Shown here one piece after another: positions 15,063 to 20,474 of a stretch of DNA of 20,870 nucleotides. Both the position numbers and the translations under genes were made by a program. A model generated the notes under the pieces. The model was given only the letters and a program-made list of their open reading frames with translations, was not told where the DNA came from and ran no database searches. Numbering within the stretch: position 1 is the stretch's first letter; each line of letters opens with the position of its first letter. This stretch comes from a virus. The stretch is from positions 1 through 20,870 of the IMG/VR virus record IMGVR_UViG_3300047546_000906; one strand, written 5' to 3'.

Positions 15063-15559
15063 AAGATATGACTCCAACTTTTCCCGTTTAAAATCTTAGA
15101 AACTGTTTGGCGGGCAATATTAAACTCTTTAGCGATTTCTGTTTGATATAATCCAATTCGGTTAAATTTTATTTCTCTTACTTGATATTCTGTCAATTTA
15201 GCCATTGAATTTTTGTGTCCTTTTGGCATTTTTCGCAAACCAATTTTATCGGCGTGAATCATATTTTCAGAATTTGTACACCATTCTAAATTTGATAGAT
15301 TGTTATTGGATTTATTGCCGTCAATATGGTTTACAAATTTTTTATTTAATGGATTTTCTAAAAAATACGTTGCTACAAGTCTATGAATTGAAAAACGTTT
15401 TTTTTGCTCAAAATAAACCAGTTTAATAGTAACGTATCCGTATCTATTTGGAACCTCTTTCATTATTTTGCCATAACCTAATTTAAAAGATTTTACGCGC
15501 CCGTAATTACTGATTTGGTACTTATCTCCAAATCCTTTAATATCTTTCCAAACTTCCAT
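15059..15559 (-). CDS. HNH homing endonuclease with NUMOD4-like and helix-turn-helix domains
   Basis: The 166-residue protein (from ATG 15559; a GTG at 15577 adds six residues) starts with a NUMOD4-like EVWKDIKGFGDKYQISNYGRVKS stretch (residues 2-24). The HNH core has H59-R60-L, then VNHIDGNKSNNN with N77, H78 and D80, and N90-LEWCT. The C-terminal helix-turn-helix (about 120-160, EIAKEFNIARQTVSKIL) would guide DNA binding. Such proteins cleave intron-less or homing sites and spread their own gene. It is convergent to the phosphoesterase and unlike its neighbours visibly AT-rich, so it looks transferred. No intron or interrupted gene is apparent around it; it seems free-standing. Confidence 0.88.
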   Translation of the reverse strand: MEVWKDIKGFGDKYQISNYGRVKSFKLGYGKIMKEVPNRYGYVTIKLVYFEQKKRFSIHRLVATYFLENPLNKKFVNHIDGNKSNNNLSNLEWCTNSENMIHADKIGLRKMPKGHKNSMAKLTEYQVREIKFNRIGLYQTEIAKEFNIARQTVSKILNGKSWSHIF

Positions 15560-15564
15560 AAAAT

Positions 15565-15642
15565 AAAACCGCCTCACATCAAGGGGTAGCAGTCCCTATC
15601 AATGAGGCTTTTGGTTTTTAGTGTCTTATATCGCTGCTACCC
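15565..15642. other. Hairpin with loop-complementary downstream strand (pseudoknot-like element)
   Basis: GCCTCA (15571-15576) pairs with TGAGGC (15603-15608); inside, AGGG/CCCT pairs around the loop GTAGCAGT. Outside, AAAACC (15565-15570) pairs with GGTTTT (15613-15618) across a TTTT bulge. The loop (within GGGTAGCAG 15584-15592) is perfectly complementary to CTGCTACCC 15634-15642, an H-type pseudoknot topology. On the plus strand T-rich sequence follows the hairpin, so it may also act as a terminator of read-through from the phosphoesterase gene. It lies between divergent genes. Confidence 0.55.
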
Positions 15643-15682
15643 GATACACAAATATACTAAATTGCCGTATATTTACAACGCT

Positions 15683-16060
15683 ATGAAACTCTCGACCAAC
15701 TTTAGCCTCGACGAATTTGCCAGCGCTGACGGGACGGCGCCAAGCGGTGAAGTGCTTAAAAACTTGACCGAATTGGCCAAGAATTTGGAGGTATTGCGCA
15801 AGCATTTAGGCCAACCGATTCGCATAACGTCAGGCTTTAGGTCTAAGGAACATAACGCAAAAATCGGAGGCGCTTTAAATTCGTTCCACGTTTTAGGAAT
15901 GGCGGCCGACATACAAGTTGCAAAGATGAAACCTGAGGACGTGGCAAAGGCGATTGAGTTATTGATAAAAGACGGAAAAATAAAAGAGGGCGGTTTGGGT
16001 ATATACCGAACTTGGGTGCATTACGATATTAGAGGTACAAAAGCACGCTGGAAAATATGA
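15683..16060 (+). CDS. M15 family peptidase endolysin (D-Ala-D-Ala carboxypeptidase-like)
   Basis: The 125-residue protein has the compact M15_3 layout: N-terminal domain start (NFSLDEFASADG), an RITSGFRSKEHN segment, then SFHVLGMAADI with zinc ligands H69 and D76, and WVHYDI with H113 and D115. These peptidases cut peptide cross-links of peptidoglycan, so it is the likely endolysin. The upstream frame could extend to 15602, but ATG 15683 gives the standard start KLSTNFSLDEF. No signal peptide is seen. It is coupled to the next gene by ATGA. The long leader holds the pseudoknot-like element. Confidence 0.88.
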   Translation: MKLSTNFSLDEFASADGTAPSGEVLKNLTELAKNLEVLRKHLGQPIRITSGFRSKEHNAKIGGALNSFHVLGMAADIQVAKMKPEDVAKAIELLIKDGKIKEGGLGIYRTWVHYDIRGTKARWKI

Positions 16061-16278
16061 ACGGAATATTAGAATTTAACTTGCCCGAAGAAAACGAGGA
16101 TTTTGAAGCCGCATTAAATGGGCATAAATACAAAAGCGCAATTTGGGATTTTGACCAGCTTTTAAGGTCAGAAATGAAATATAAGGATTTGCCAAATGAC
16201 ACTTATACGGCTTATAAGTTTTGCCGAGAAGAGTTAAGAAAAATATTACTCGAGGACAATTTATTTATCGAACAATGA
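16057..16278 (+). CDS. Hypothetical 73-residue protein downstream of the endolysin
   Basis: A 73-residue, acidic, helical protein; it begins MNGILEFNLPEENEDFEAALNG, contains SAIWDFDQLLRSEMKY and ends with KFCREELRKILLEDN. No membrane segment and no recognised domain. It starts in an ATGA overlap with the endolysin and ends in one with the next gene, so the three are translationally linked. It may be a lysis or replication-associated accessory. Confidence 0.7.
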   Translation: MNGILEFNLPEENEDFEAALNGHKYKSAIWDFDQLLRSEMKYKDLPNDTYTAYKFCREELRKILLEDNLFIEQ

Positions 16279-16823
16279 GACAGTTATTAGACGACGAACG
16301 CATTCGCATTGCAACGATTGCCTTTTTAATAGGCGCCGTTTTAACTTTTGTCGTTTACCCAAAGCCTGAGTTTGAAACCATCTATAAAACCAAAACTGAG
16401 CGATTTACCGACACGCTTTACATCACGGCAACCGATACGATTTACATCCCGAAAACAAGAATAAAAAAGGAAATTTTACGCGATACAGTCCTAATCGATT
16501 TTAAGCCTAAAATTAGCCGTTTTGAGACGTCTTTTCCTTTTGAATATGGAAGTACTAAGGTAAGCGGAGAAGTCCTCGGAGAAGTGCTTAAAATGACCGC
16601 AACAAACGATTATAAATTGCCAGTAGTAACGAATACGATTACCGAGACAAAAACAGAGACAATTATTGTAAAACCTAAGGGAATTTATTTGGGTGCTGGG
16701 GTCAACTCTCTGCTAAAACCGAGCGCATCGGTTAGCTATTTGGACAATAAGTATTTGTTTACCTATCAATTCCATCCAATGGAAAAAGTCCATCAAATTG
16801 GAGTGGCAAAAAAGTTGTTTTAA
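16275..16823 (+). CDS. Membrane-anchored, beta-rich protein of the lysis region (spanin-like candidate)
   Basis: The 182-residue protein (from ATG 16275; an upstream start would fuse it to the previous gene) has one N-terminal membrane helix (about residues 12-27; TIAFLIGAVLTFVVYP), then a basic and Thr-rich linker with repeated TDT(L/I)YI motifs (TDTLYI, TDTIYI) and a beta-rich C-terminus with GIYLGAGVNSLLKPSASVSYLD, which looks like outer-membrane beta-strand material. It sits right behind the endolysin. Inner-membrane anchor plus periplasmic part is the layout of an inner-membrane spanin, but the heptad pattern expected for spanins is not evident. Confidence 0.6.
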   Translation: MRQLLDDERIRIATIAFLIGAVLTFVVYPKPEFETIYKTKTERFTDTLYITATDTIYIPKTRIKKEILRDTVLIDFKPKISRFETSFPFEYGSTKVSGEVLGEVLKMTATNDYKLPVVTNTITETKTETIIVKPKGIYLGAGVNSLLKPSASVSYLDNKYLFTYQFHPMEKVHQIGVAKKLF

Positions 16824-16851
16824 TTCGGGTAATTTTCGATTTATGTAACAA

Positions 16852-16917
16852 AATTTGACAAGATTTTCTACAAAATTATATGCCAAAACATATGTTTTTA
16901 ATAAGATTTGTCAAATT
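16852..16917. terminator. Inverted repeat between convergent genes, probable bidirectional terminator
   Basis: AATTTGACAA (16852-16861) and TTGTCAAATT (16908-16917) are perfect inverted repeats. Between them lies the 14-base palindrome AAAACATATGTTTT (16885-16898). The region separates the plus-strand gene ending at 16823 from the minus-strand gene ending at 16916, where transcripts meet. AT-rich stems make this weaker than a classic terminator. Confidence 0.5.
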
Positions 16918-17251
16918 ATATGCCATTGCGTATAGCCTCAACCTTACTCCATTTATGCGAGCCATCTAACTCGTCATATTTTGACTCTTGGTCTGTTTGA
17001 ATCTTTAGCAATACCAAGTAACCAATCAAGTCGTTTATTACATCCTCATCATCTCGCTCCAATGATCCGTTTTTAATCCGCTTTAGCTTGTCGTCTATTC
17101 TGACCAACAAACCCTCCTTTGAATCAAGCTTGGAAAAAACGCCAAGTGGCTCAAGAGCTGAGTTGCCGTACTTTTGATTTTTAGCAATAAGCAAGTCCCG
17201 TATTTCATCAAGTGCTTGCGTTACTTGTACGGCAAATAAATTATTGTGCAT
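16916..17251 (-). CDS. Nmad1/DUF1599-like nucleotide-modification-associated protein
   Basis: The 111-residue protein has the signature of the DUF1599 (Nmad1) family: LIAKNQKYGNSALEPLGVFSK near residues 21-41, then LVRIDDKLKRIKNG and DVINDLIGYLVLLKI, which together resemble all-alpha MazG-like folds with acidic helices binding metal. The family occurs often in phages and has been proposed to link to modified nucleotide metabolism; the substrate is unknown. It is transcribed from the minus strand, probably from the same promoter region as the gene at 17770 through the tRNA-like element. ATG 17251. Confidence 0.72.
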   Translation of the reverse strand: MHNNLFAVQVTQALDEIRDLLIAKNQKYGNSALEPLGVFSKLDSKEGLLVRIDDKLKRIKNGSLERDDEDVINDLIGYLVLLKIQTDQESKYDELDGSHKWSKVEAIRNGI

Positions 17252-17266
17252 AATTTTTATTTTTTG

Positions 17267-17441
17267 TAGTCAGGACAGGATTCGAACCTGTATGGTAGGC
17301 TTATCTAGAAAGCCGTTTCAAGTACCTATTACAAAGGTATTACGGAACTTTACACCGAATGATTACGGACACCAACCTTTGATTTTAGCGTTTTCCTATG
17401 TACTTCCCGTAAAAACAGGGCACACTTTCCGCCACCTGACT
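17267..17441 (-). tRNA. tRNA(Tyr, GUA)-like element with greatly enlarged D-loop
   Basis: On the minus strand a perfect 7-base acceptor stem is formed by AGTCAGG (17441-17435) with CCTGACT (17274-17268), then discriminator A and CA. The T-arm is ACAGG-TTCGAAT-CCTGT (17291-17275). A five-base anticodon stem TACCT/AGGTA closes loop TTGTAAT (17334-17328) with U33, A37 and anticodon GTA (17332-17330). A variable arm GGCTT-TCTAGAT-AAGCC fits class II tRNA, though longer than usual for Tyr. The D-stem GCGGAA (17432-17427) pairs with TTCCGT (17347-17342), but the D-loop is about 80 bases instead of about 10. An alternative reading as class I with anticodon loop TCTAGAT lacks U33. It may be an insertion-containing or pseudo-tRNA. 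Confidence 0.6.
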
Positions 17442-17464
17442 AATTATTTCAATATTTTAAAATT

Positions 17465-17770
17465 TTAACAAGTGAAATCGTCAGAAGTACAAACCCGATA
17501 ATCGTCGGAATCATATTCAAGTTTCTCCTTGTGCTTATACGCCTCAAAATTGATGTACTTTTCGCCTTTAACATATTGGCTCGATTTAAATTTTGATTTT
17601 CCCTTTTTTACTAGCAATCCATCGCCAAACAAAACGTAAAACTCGTTTTCTGCAACGACCTCGTTAAACTCCAAGTATTGAATCCACCAATCTACTGGCT
17701 TACGATTCTCGTCTATGACCTTAGTTGCTACAAAGTATCCGAATGGATTTAAAATTTCCGCTTGTTCCAT
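17465..17770 (-). CDS. Hypothetical minus-strand protein, 101 residues
   Basis: From ATG 17770 (a TTG at 17776 would add two residues) the 101-residue product is hydrophilic with a cluster of aromatic and charged residues (EQAEILNPFGYFVAT, VDWWIQYLEFNEVV, YVLFGDGLLVKKG) and a C-terminal YDSDDYRVCTSDDFTC tail. There is no membrane segment. No family is recognised. It is divergent from the early operon and heads the minus-strand unit containing the tRNA-like element and the Nmad1-like gene. Confidence 0.65.
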   Translation of the reverse strand: MEQAEILNPFGYFVATKVIDENRKPVDWWIQYLEFNEVVAENEFYVLFGDGLLVKKGKSKFKSSQYVKGEKYINFEAYKHKEKLEYDSDDYRVCTSDDFTC

Positions 17771-17817
17771 ACGCAAGGTAAAAGCATAAAAAACGACACG
17801 AAAAAAAAATGTTTGAT

Positions 17818-17847
17818 TTTGTTAAAAAAAAACTTACTTATTTTTTG
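17818..17847 (+). promoter_or_regulatory. Promoter of the ERF/early operon, Bacteroidota type
   Basis: TTTG (17818-17821) is followed 17 bases later by TATTTTTTG (17839-17847), which matches -33 TTTG and -7 TAnnTTTG of Bacteroidota except for one extra T. It lies between divergent genes, and a leader of about 40 bases separates it from the ATG at 17896. Confidence 0.65.
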
Positions 17848-17895
17848 GAATATTATTTATAAATGAGAAATTCGCATAAACAAAACAACACACCT

Positions 17896-18165
17896 ATGGA
17901 TAATTACGATTGCGAAACACATTACGACAAAGAGGTAATTTTTGACTATGAGGGCAAAACTTACTATTGGCAAGGCGATTACACAGTTACCAACTGGGGC
18001 GAAGACGAAAGCGATTACGCGCCAGCCTACGGCGAAACTGAGGTGACAATTGATTACACGGCGAGTTTATCCTATAATGATGAAGAGACCGACGAGGTAA
18101 TTGAGGTCAAACCGACACGCAGTTTATTAATGCAAATTGAAATTGAAATTGAACGCAACCTTTAA
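17896..18165 (+). CDS. Hypothetical acidic protein, first gene of the early operon
   Basis: The 89-residue protein is strongly acidic, with YDCETHYDKEVIFDYEG, YYWQGDYTVTNWGEDESDY, and a C-terminal helix MQIEIEIERNL. No domain is recognised; the composition recalls small early phage proteins such as DNA-mimic or antirestriction proteins, but nothing more than composition supports that. ATG 17896 is chosen over ATG 17863 because it sits in the repeated leader ACACCTATGG found ahead of four neighbours. Promoter at 17818-17847. Confidence 0.7.
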   Translation: MDNYDCETHYDKEVIFDYEGKTYYWQGDYTVTNWGEDESDYAPAYGETEVTIDYTASLSYNDEETDEVIEVKPTRSLLMQIEIEIERNL

Positions 18166-18183
18166 ACAACTAAACACCTATGG
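18157..18183 (+). repeat. Repeated start-site leader (copy ahead of ERF gene)
   Basis: AACCTTTAAAC, a few A/C/T bases, then ACACCTATGG. Closely matching copies are at 19831-19853 and 19952-19975; shorter ones end at 17898 and 19462. See finding. Confidence 0.65.
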
Positions 18184-18731
18184 AAAAATCACAAAGTATT
18201 CAAAATCTAACCCAAGGCTTGGCTAAGTTCCACGCAATGGTTGGACGGATTAGCAAAGATGCTAAGAATCCATTTTTTAAGTCCAATTACGCCAGTTTAC
18301 CTCACATTATTACAGAAATCAGCGAACCGCTAGAAAAGGCTGGTTTAATCCTTAGTCAATTTCCAAATGGCGACGGACTTACAACGATGCTTATACACGC
18401 CGAGAGTGGCGAGTATATTTCAGCAACTTACACGCTTCAGGTAGTTAGGCAAAACGACCCACAAGCGCAAGGCTCGGCTATTAGTTACGCGAGACGTTAC
18501 GCAATTACAAGCATTTTAAACCTAGCAATTAGCGACGACGACGGCGAGGCTGCAACCCGACCAGTAAGGCAAGCGCCAGCGGTTACAAAGACTAAACCAA
18601 CAGACGAGCAATTTGCTTACTTGGTTAGATATCTAAACGGAACGGACGCGCAACGCAAGCAAGCCAAAGAGGCTTTGGTAAAATACGAATTAACACAGGA
18701 ACAATTGGACACTTTAGACGGACTACTTTAA
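18180..18731 (+). CDS. ERF-family single-strand annealing recombinase
   Basis: The 183-residue protein belongs to the ERF superfamily of phage single-strand annealing proteins (PF04404). Visible signature: FHAMVGRISKDAKNPFFKSNYASLPHI near residues 17-43, where KDAKNPFFKSNYA is typical, and GSAISYARRYAITSILNL with DDDGEA (98-124). The C-terminal third is charged and variable, with a helical end (EALVKYELTQEQLDTLDGLL). It anneals complementary single strands during replication and repair of phage DNA. It starts in the repeated leader. The next gene starts at its stop (TAATG). Confidence 0.9.
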   Translation: MEKSQSIQNLTQGLAKFHAMVGRISKDAKNPFFKSNYASLPHIITEISEPLEKAGLILSQFPNGDGLTTMLIHAESGEYISATYTLQVVRQNDPQAQGSAISYARRYAITSILNLAISDDDGEAATRPVRQAPAVTKTKPTDEQFAYLVRYLNGTDAQRKQAKEALVKYELTQEQLDTLDGLL

Positions 18732-19216
18732 TGGCAAGTTTATACGAAATAACAAGGGACGCGCTCGAATTAGCGTCCCTATTGGAAACCGAAGAATTGA
18801 CACCTGAGTTGGAGCAAATGCTAATTATTAACCAGGATCAATTACAAGCCAAGGCTGGAAATTATGCTAAGGTAATTGCAAACATTCAAAGCGATCTTGA
18901 CGCAATCGACAACGAAATAAAGCGTTTAAAGGCAATGAAAGAAAGTAAGGACCGAGCCATTACAAGGCTAAAGGACGCGGTTAAAAACGCAATGCTGGTA
19001 AGTGGTATTGAAAAAATAGAAAGTCCTTTGTTTAAACTCTCAACACGTCGCAGCGAAGCGGTCGAGGTTGACATTGTCGAGGCTTTACCAAACCAGTTTT
19101 TAAACGTAAAAAACGTAGTAACTGCGGACAAGGTAGCAATTAAGGACGCGATCAAACGCGGCGAAAATGTATTTGGCGCTCGTCTAATCGAAAACTTTAA
19201 CCTGCAAATAAAATGA
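18731..19216 (+). CDS. Gp157-like protein of siphophage early region
   Basis: The 161-residue protein resembles the Siphovirus Gp157 family (PF05565): N-terminal SLYEIT, helical ALELASLLET, a coiled-coil-like stretch (residues about 36-85; DLDAIDNEIKRLKAMKESKDRAITRLKDAVKNAM) then SGIEKIESPLFKLSTRRS, VDIVEALPNQFL and the C-terminal DKVAIKDAIKRGENVFGARLI. Family knowledge: gp157 was proposed to give phage resistance when expressed in host, and it often lies next to recombination genes such as ERF. It is coupled to ERF by the shared TAATG. Confidence 0.85.
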   Translation: MASLYEITRDALELASLLETEELTPELEQMLIINQDQLQAKAGNYAKVIANIQSDLDAIDNEIKRLKAMKESKDRAITRLKDAVKNAMLVSGIEKIESPLFKLSTRRSEAVEVDIVEALPNQFLNVKNVVTADKVAIKDAIKRGENVFGARLIENFNLQIK

Positions 19217-19329
19217 AATTGATTGTAAAAAATGGCAGTTATGAGGCGGATACGCTTTGGCAGTTAATTATTGAGGTGTTAAAACATAGATTTTGGCACC
19301 TTAGAAAGCACGGCAAATGGATGGATTAA
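19213..19329 (+). CDS. 38-residue micro-protein, coupled to Gp157-like gene
   Basis: ATG 19213 overlaps the previous TGA (ATGA), and an uninterrupted frame ends with TAA at 19327-19329. The product begins MKLIVKNGSYEADTLW and ends LRKHGKWMD, with a short hydrophobic stretch (LWQLIIEVL) and a basic, tryptophan- and histidine-rich end. The coupling supports it. No family recognised. Confidence 0.5.
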   Translation: MKLIVKNGSYEADTLWQLIIEVLKHRFWHLRKHGKWMD

Positions 19330-19340
19330 ATAAAACGATA

Positions 19341-19478
19341 ATGAAAAAACATACCTATTTAAACAAAATAATCGAACGGCCAGCGGACTTGGCGCCAAAA
19401 GGCATTCGTTCAACTTACCAAACGGAAAAATTACCATTTAACGAAACATTTGAACACCTATGGAAACTCAAGAAATAA
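19341..19478 (+). CDS. 45-residue micro-protein upstream of the HTH gene
   Basis: ATG 19341 opens a 45-residue frame (MKKHTYLNKIIERPADLAP, ending HLWKLKK) to TAA at 19476-19478. Its last codons overlap the start of the HTH gene by 19 bases and include the repeated leader sequence GAACACCTATGG, so reading through it couples the two. Composition is basic. No family recognised; evidence is only the start context and length. Confidence 0.45.
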   Translation: MKKHTYLNKIIERPADLAPKGIRSTYQTEKLPFNETFEHLWKLKK

Positions 19479-19792
19479 TCGACGAAGTGAAGCGCTTGTA
19501 TATTGAGGGATTTACACGCAAAAAGATTGCGGCAAAGGTTGGACTGGATGCAGAAAAAGTTGGCTATCTACTCTACACAAAACTAAAGTTGCATGAAATT
19601 TACCCGCGAAAGTTAATGGACGAAAACATTTTTAACATTTTGACCGACCACCAAATTAGCAGAATTCTAACGCTGGCGACCTACGGTTACAATTGCAGCG
19701 AAATTGCTGAGGATCAACAACTGGAATTTCGAAAGGTAAAAAAGTTGCTGGATGTGGCCCAGTCAAAAAATATGATTGAAAAAAAAGTATAA
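19460..19792 (+). CDS. Helix-turn-helix DNA-binding protein
   Basis: The 110-residue protein has two tandem helix-turn-helix-like segments. The first (about residues 6-40) reads IDEVKRLYIEGFTRKKIAAKVGLDAEKVGYLL, with R-K-x-I-A-x-x-x-G-x-x spacing as in resolvase- or sigma-like HTH. The second (about 60-97) reads LTDHQISRILTLATYGYNCSEIAEDQQLEFRKVKKLL. Both are DNA-recognition type. It may regulate this operon. The start is ATG 19460 in the repeated leader, inside the end of the previous micro-gene. Confidence 0.72.
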   Translation: METQEIIDEVKRLYIEGFTRKKIAAKVGLDAEKVGYLLYTKLKLHEIYPRKLMDENIFNILTDHQISRILTLATYGYNCSEIAEDQQLEFRKVKKLLDVAQSKNMIEKKV

Positions 19793-19850
19793 AATCTTTT
19801 TTATTTCTTAGATTAGTTTTAATATTGTTAAACTTTAAACCAAAACACCA
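19793..19850 (+). promoter_or_regulatory. AT-rich gap with possible promoter-like sequence
   Basis: The gap of 58 bases contains a T-rich run after the HTH stop and TAATATTG (one mismatch to TAnnTTTG) at 19820-19827 but no matching -33 box. No clear terminator hairpin is seen. It may be only a leader. Confidence 0.25.
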
Positions 19851-19853
19851 ATG
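19831..19853 (+). repeat. Repeated start-site leader (copy ahead of the 33-residue gene)
   Basis: AACTTTAAAC, CAAA, ACACC, then AATG: the same block as at 18157 and 19952, except that A replaces the T before ATG. It decides the start at 19851. Confidence 0.6.
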
Positions 19854-19952
19854 AACAAAGCACTTAAAGTAATCGGAAAAATCATTTACGCAATCGTTGC
19901 ATTTTTGCCAATCTTTGCGCTGGGCTACTTACTTGGCCTTAAATTATTGTAA
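19851..19952 (+). CDS. 33-residue membrane micro-protein
   Basis: A 34-codon frame from ATG 19851 to TAA 19950-19952 encodes a lysine-containing N-terminus and then a single hydrophobic helix (IIYAIVAFLPIFALGYLLGL). The gene is preceded by the repeated leader (ending ACACCAATG), the best support that it is translated. It looks like a tiny inner-membrane protein; function unknown. Membrane micro-proteins in phage early regions sometimes influence superinfection or host membrane, but nothing here proves that. Confidence 0.6.
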   Translation: MNKALKVIGKIIYAIVAFLPIFALGYLLGLKLL

Positions 19953-19975
19953 ACCTTTAAACCAAACACCTATGG
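19952..19975 (+). repeat. Repeated start-site leader (copy ahead of gene 19972)
   Basis: AACCTTTAAACC, AA, ACACCTATGG. It begins at the last base of the preceding gene's stop codon and is the closest match to the copy at 18157-18183, so both may come from duplication or common selection. Confidence 0.65.
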
Positions 19976-20265
19976 AAACGATTAAAATTAAAGCACGAAC
20001 CTACACGGAAAATGAGTTTGAAATTCCAAAGTATTTTAAAATCGCTCATCATTTCTACATGATTTTAGACGACAACAATTACTTGTTTGTAAAATCTAAC
20101 TTGGACGAGTTTTTTTATCCTGAGATATCAATTGGCAAAATTGAGGCATTTTCAAGCCGTTGGCTGCAATACTTACAAAGCCAGGATTTAATTGCAATTA
20201 GCGAGCAAGAATTTCGCGACGAATACACAAAAGCAAATGTTTTACTTTTAAACTTTCTTAATTAA
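19972..20265 (+). CDS. Hypothetical 97-residue acidic protein
   Basis: From ATG 19972 (in the repeated leader; upstream extension to 19897 would run through the membrane micro-gene) the product is METIKIKARTYTENEFEI followed by a strand-rich and acidic body (KYFKIAHHFYMILDD, YLFVKSNLDEFFYP) and a C-terminal helix (FRDEYTKANVLLLNFL). No domain recognised. It shares its last base with the next gene's start (TAATG). Confidence 0.65.
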   Translation: METIKIKARTYTENEFEIPKYFKIAHHFYMILDDNNYLFVKSNLDEFFYPEISIGKIEAFSSRWLQYLQSQDLIAISEQEFRDEYTKANVLLLNFLN

Positions 20266-20474
20266 TGGAATCGACCGACTCACAAAACGCACTAATTAAG
20301 GGATGGCTATTAAATGGCTATTCCTTAACTCAACTGGAGGCACTTACCCAGTTTGGATGTTTTAGGCTGGCGGCTCGAATCGCTGATCTTAGAGACAAAG
20401 GTTTAAACATTGTAACCGACATGGTTACCTTGGAAAATGGTAAACGAGTTGCACGCTATATTTTAAAGAAATGA
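20265..20474 (+). CDS. Small helix-turn-helix protein (HTH_39-like)
   Basis: The 69-residue protein has the sequence pattern QNALIKGWLLNGYSLTQLEAL followed by FGCFRLAARIADLRDKGLNI, then a strand-turn-strand end (TLENGKRVARYIL). This is typical of the short HTH_39 family, winged helix-turn-helix domains common in phages, probably DNA-binding. It starts at ATG 20265 overlapping the previous stop and ends in an ATGA overlap with the next gene. Confidence 0.8.
   Translation: MESTDSQNALIKGWLLNGYSLTQLEALTQFGCFRLAARIADLRDKGLNIVTDMVTLENGKRVARYILKK

Noticed and set aside
15059-15660. Group I intron housing the HNH gene
   Set aside because: No split gene flanks it and the pairing seen does not resemble group I core elements; the gene is opposite to its neighbours.
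17298-17314. Class I tRNA reading with anticodon loop TCTAGAT (UAG or suppressor-like CUA)
   Set aside because: The loop lacks U33, and no D-arm would sit at the right distance; the GUA reading has normal loop residues.
17244-17468. Plus-strand open frame with a SQDRIRTC start
   Set aside because: It is antisense of the tRNA-like T-arm; this phrase is a well-known false protein signature made by tRNA genes.
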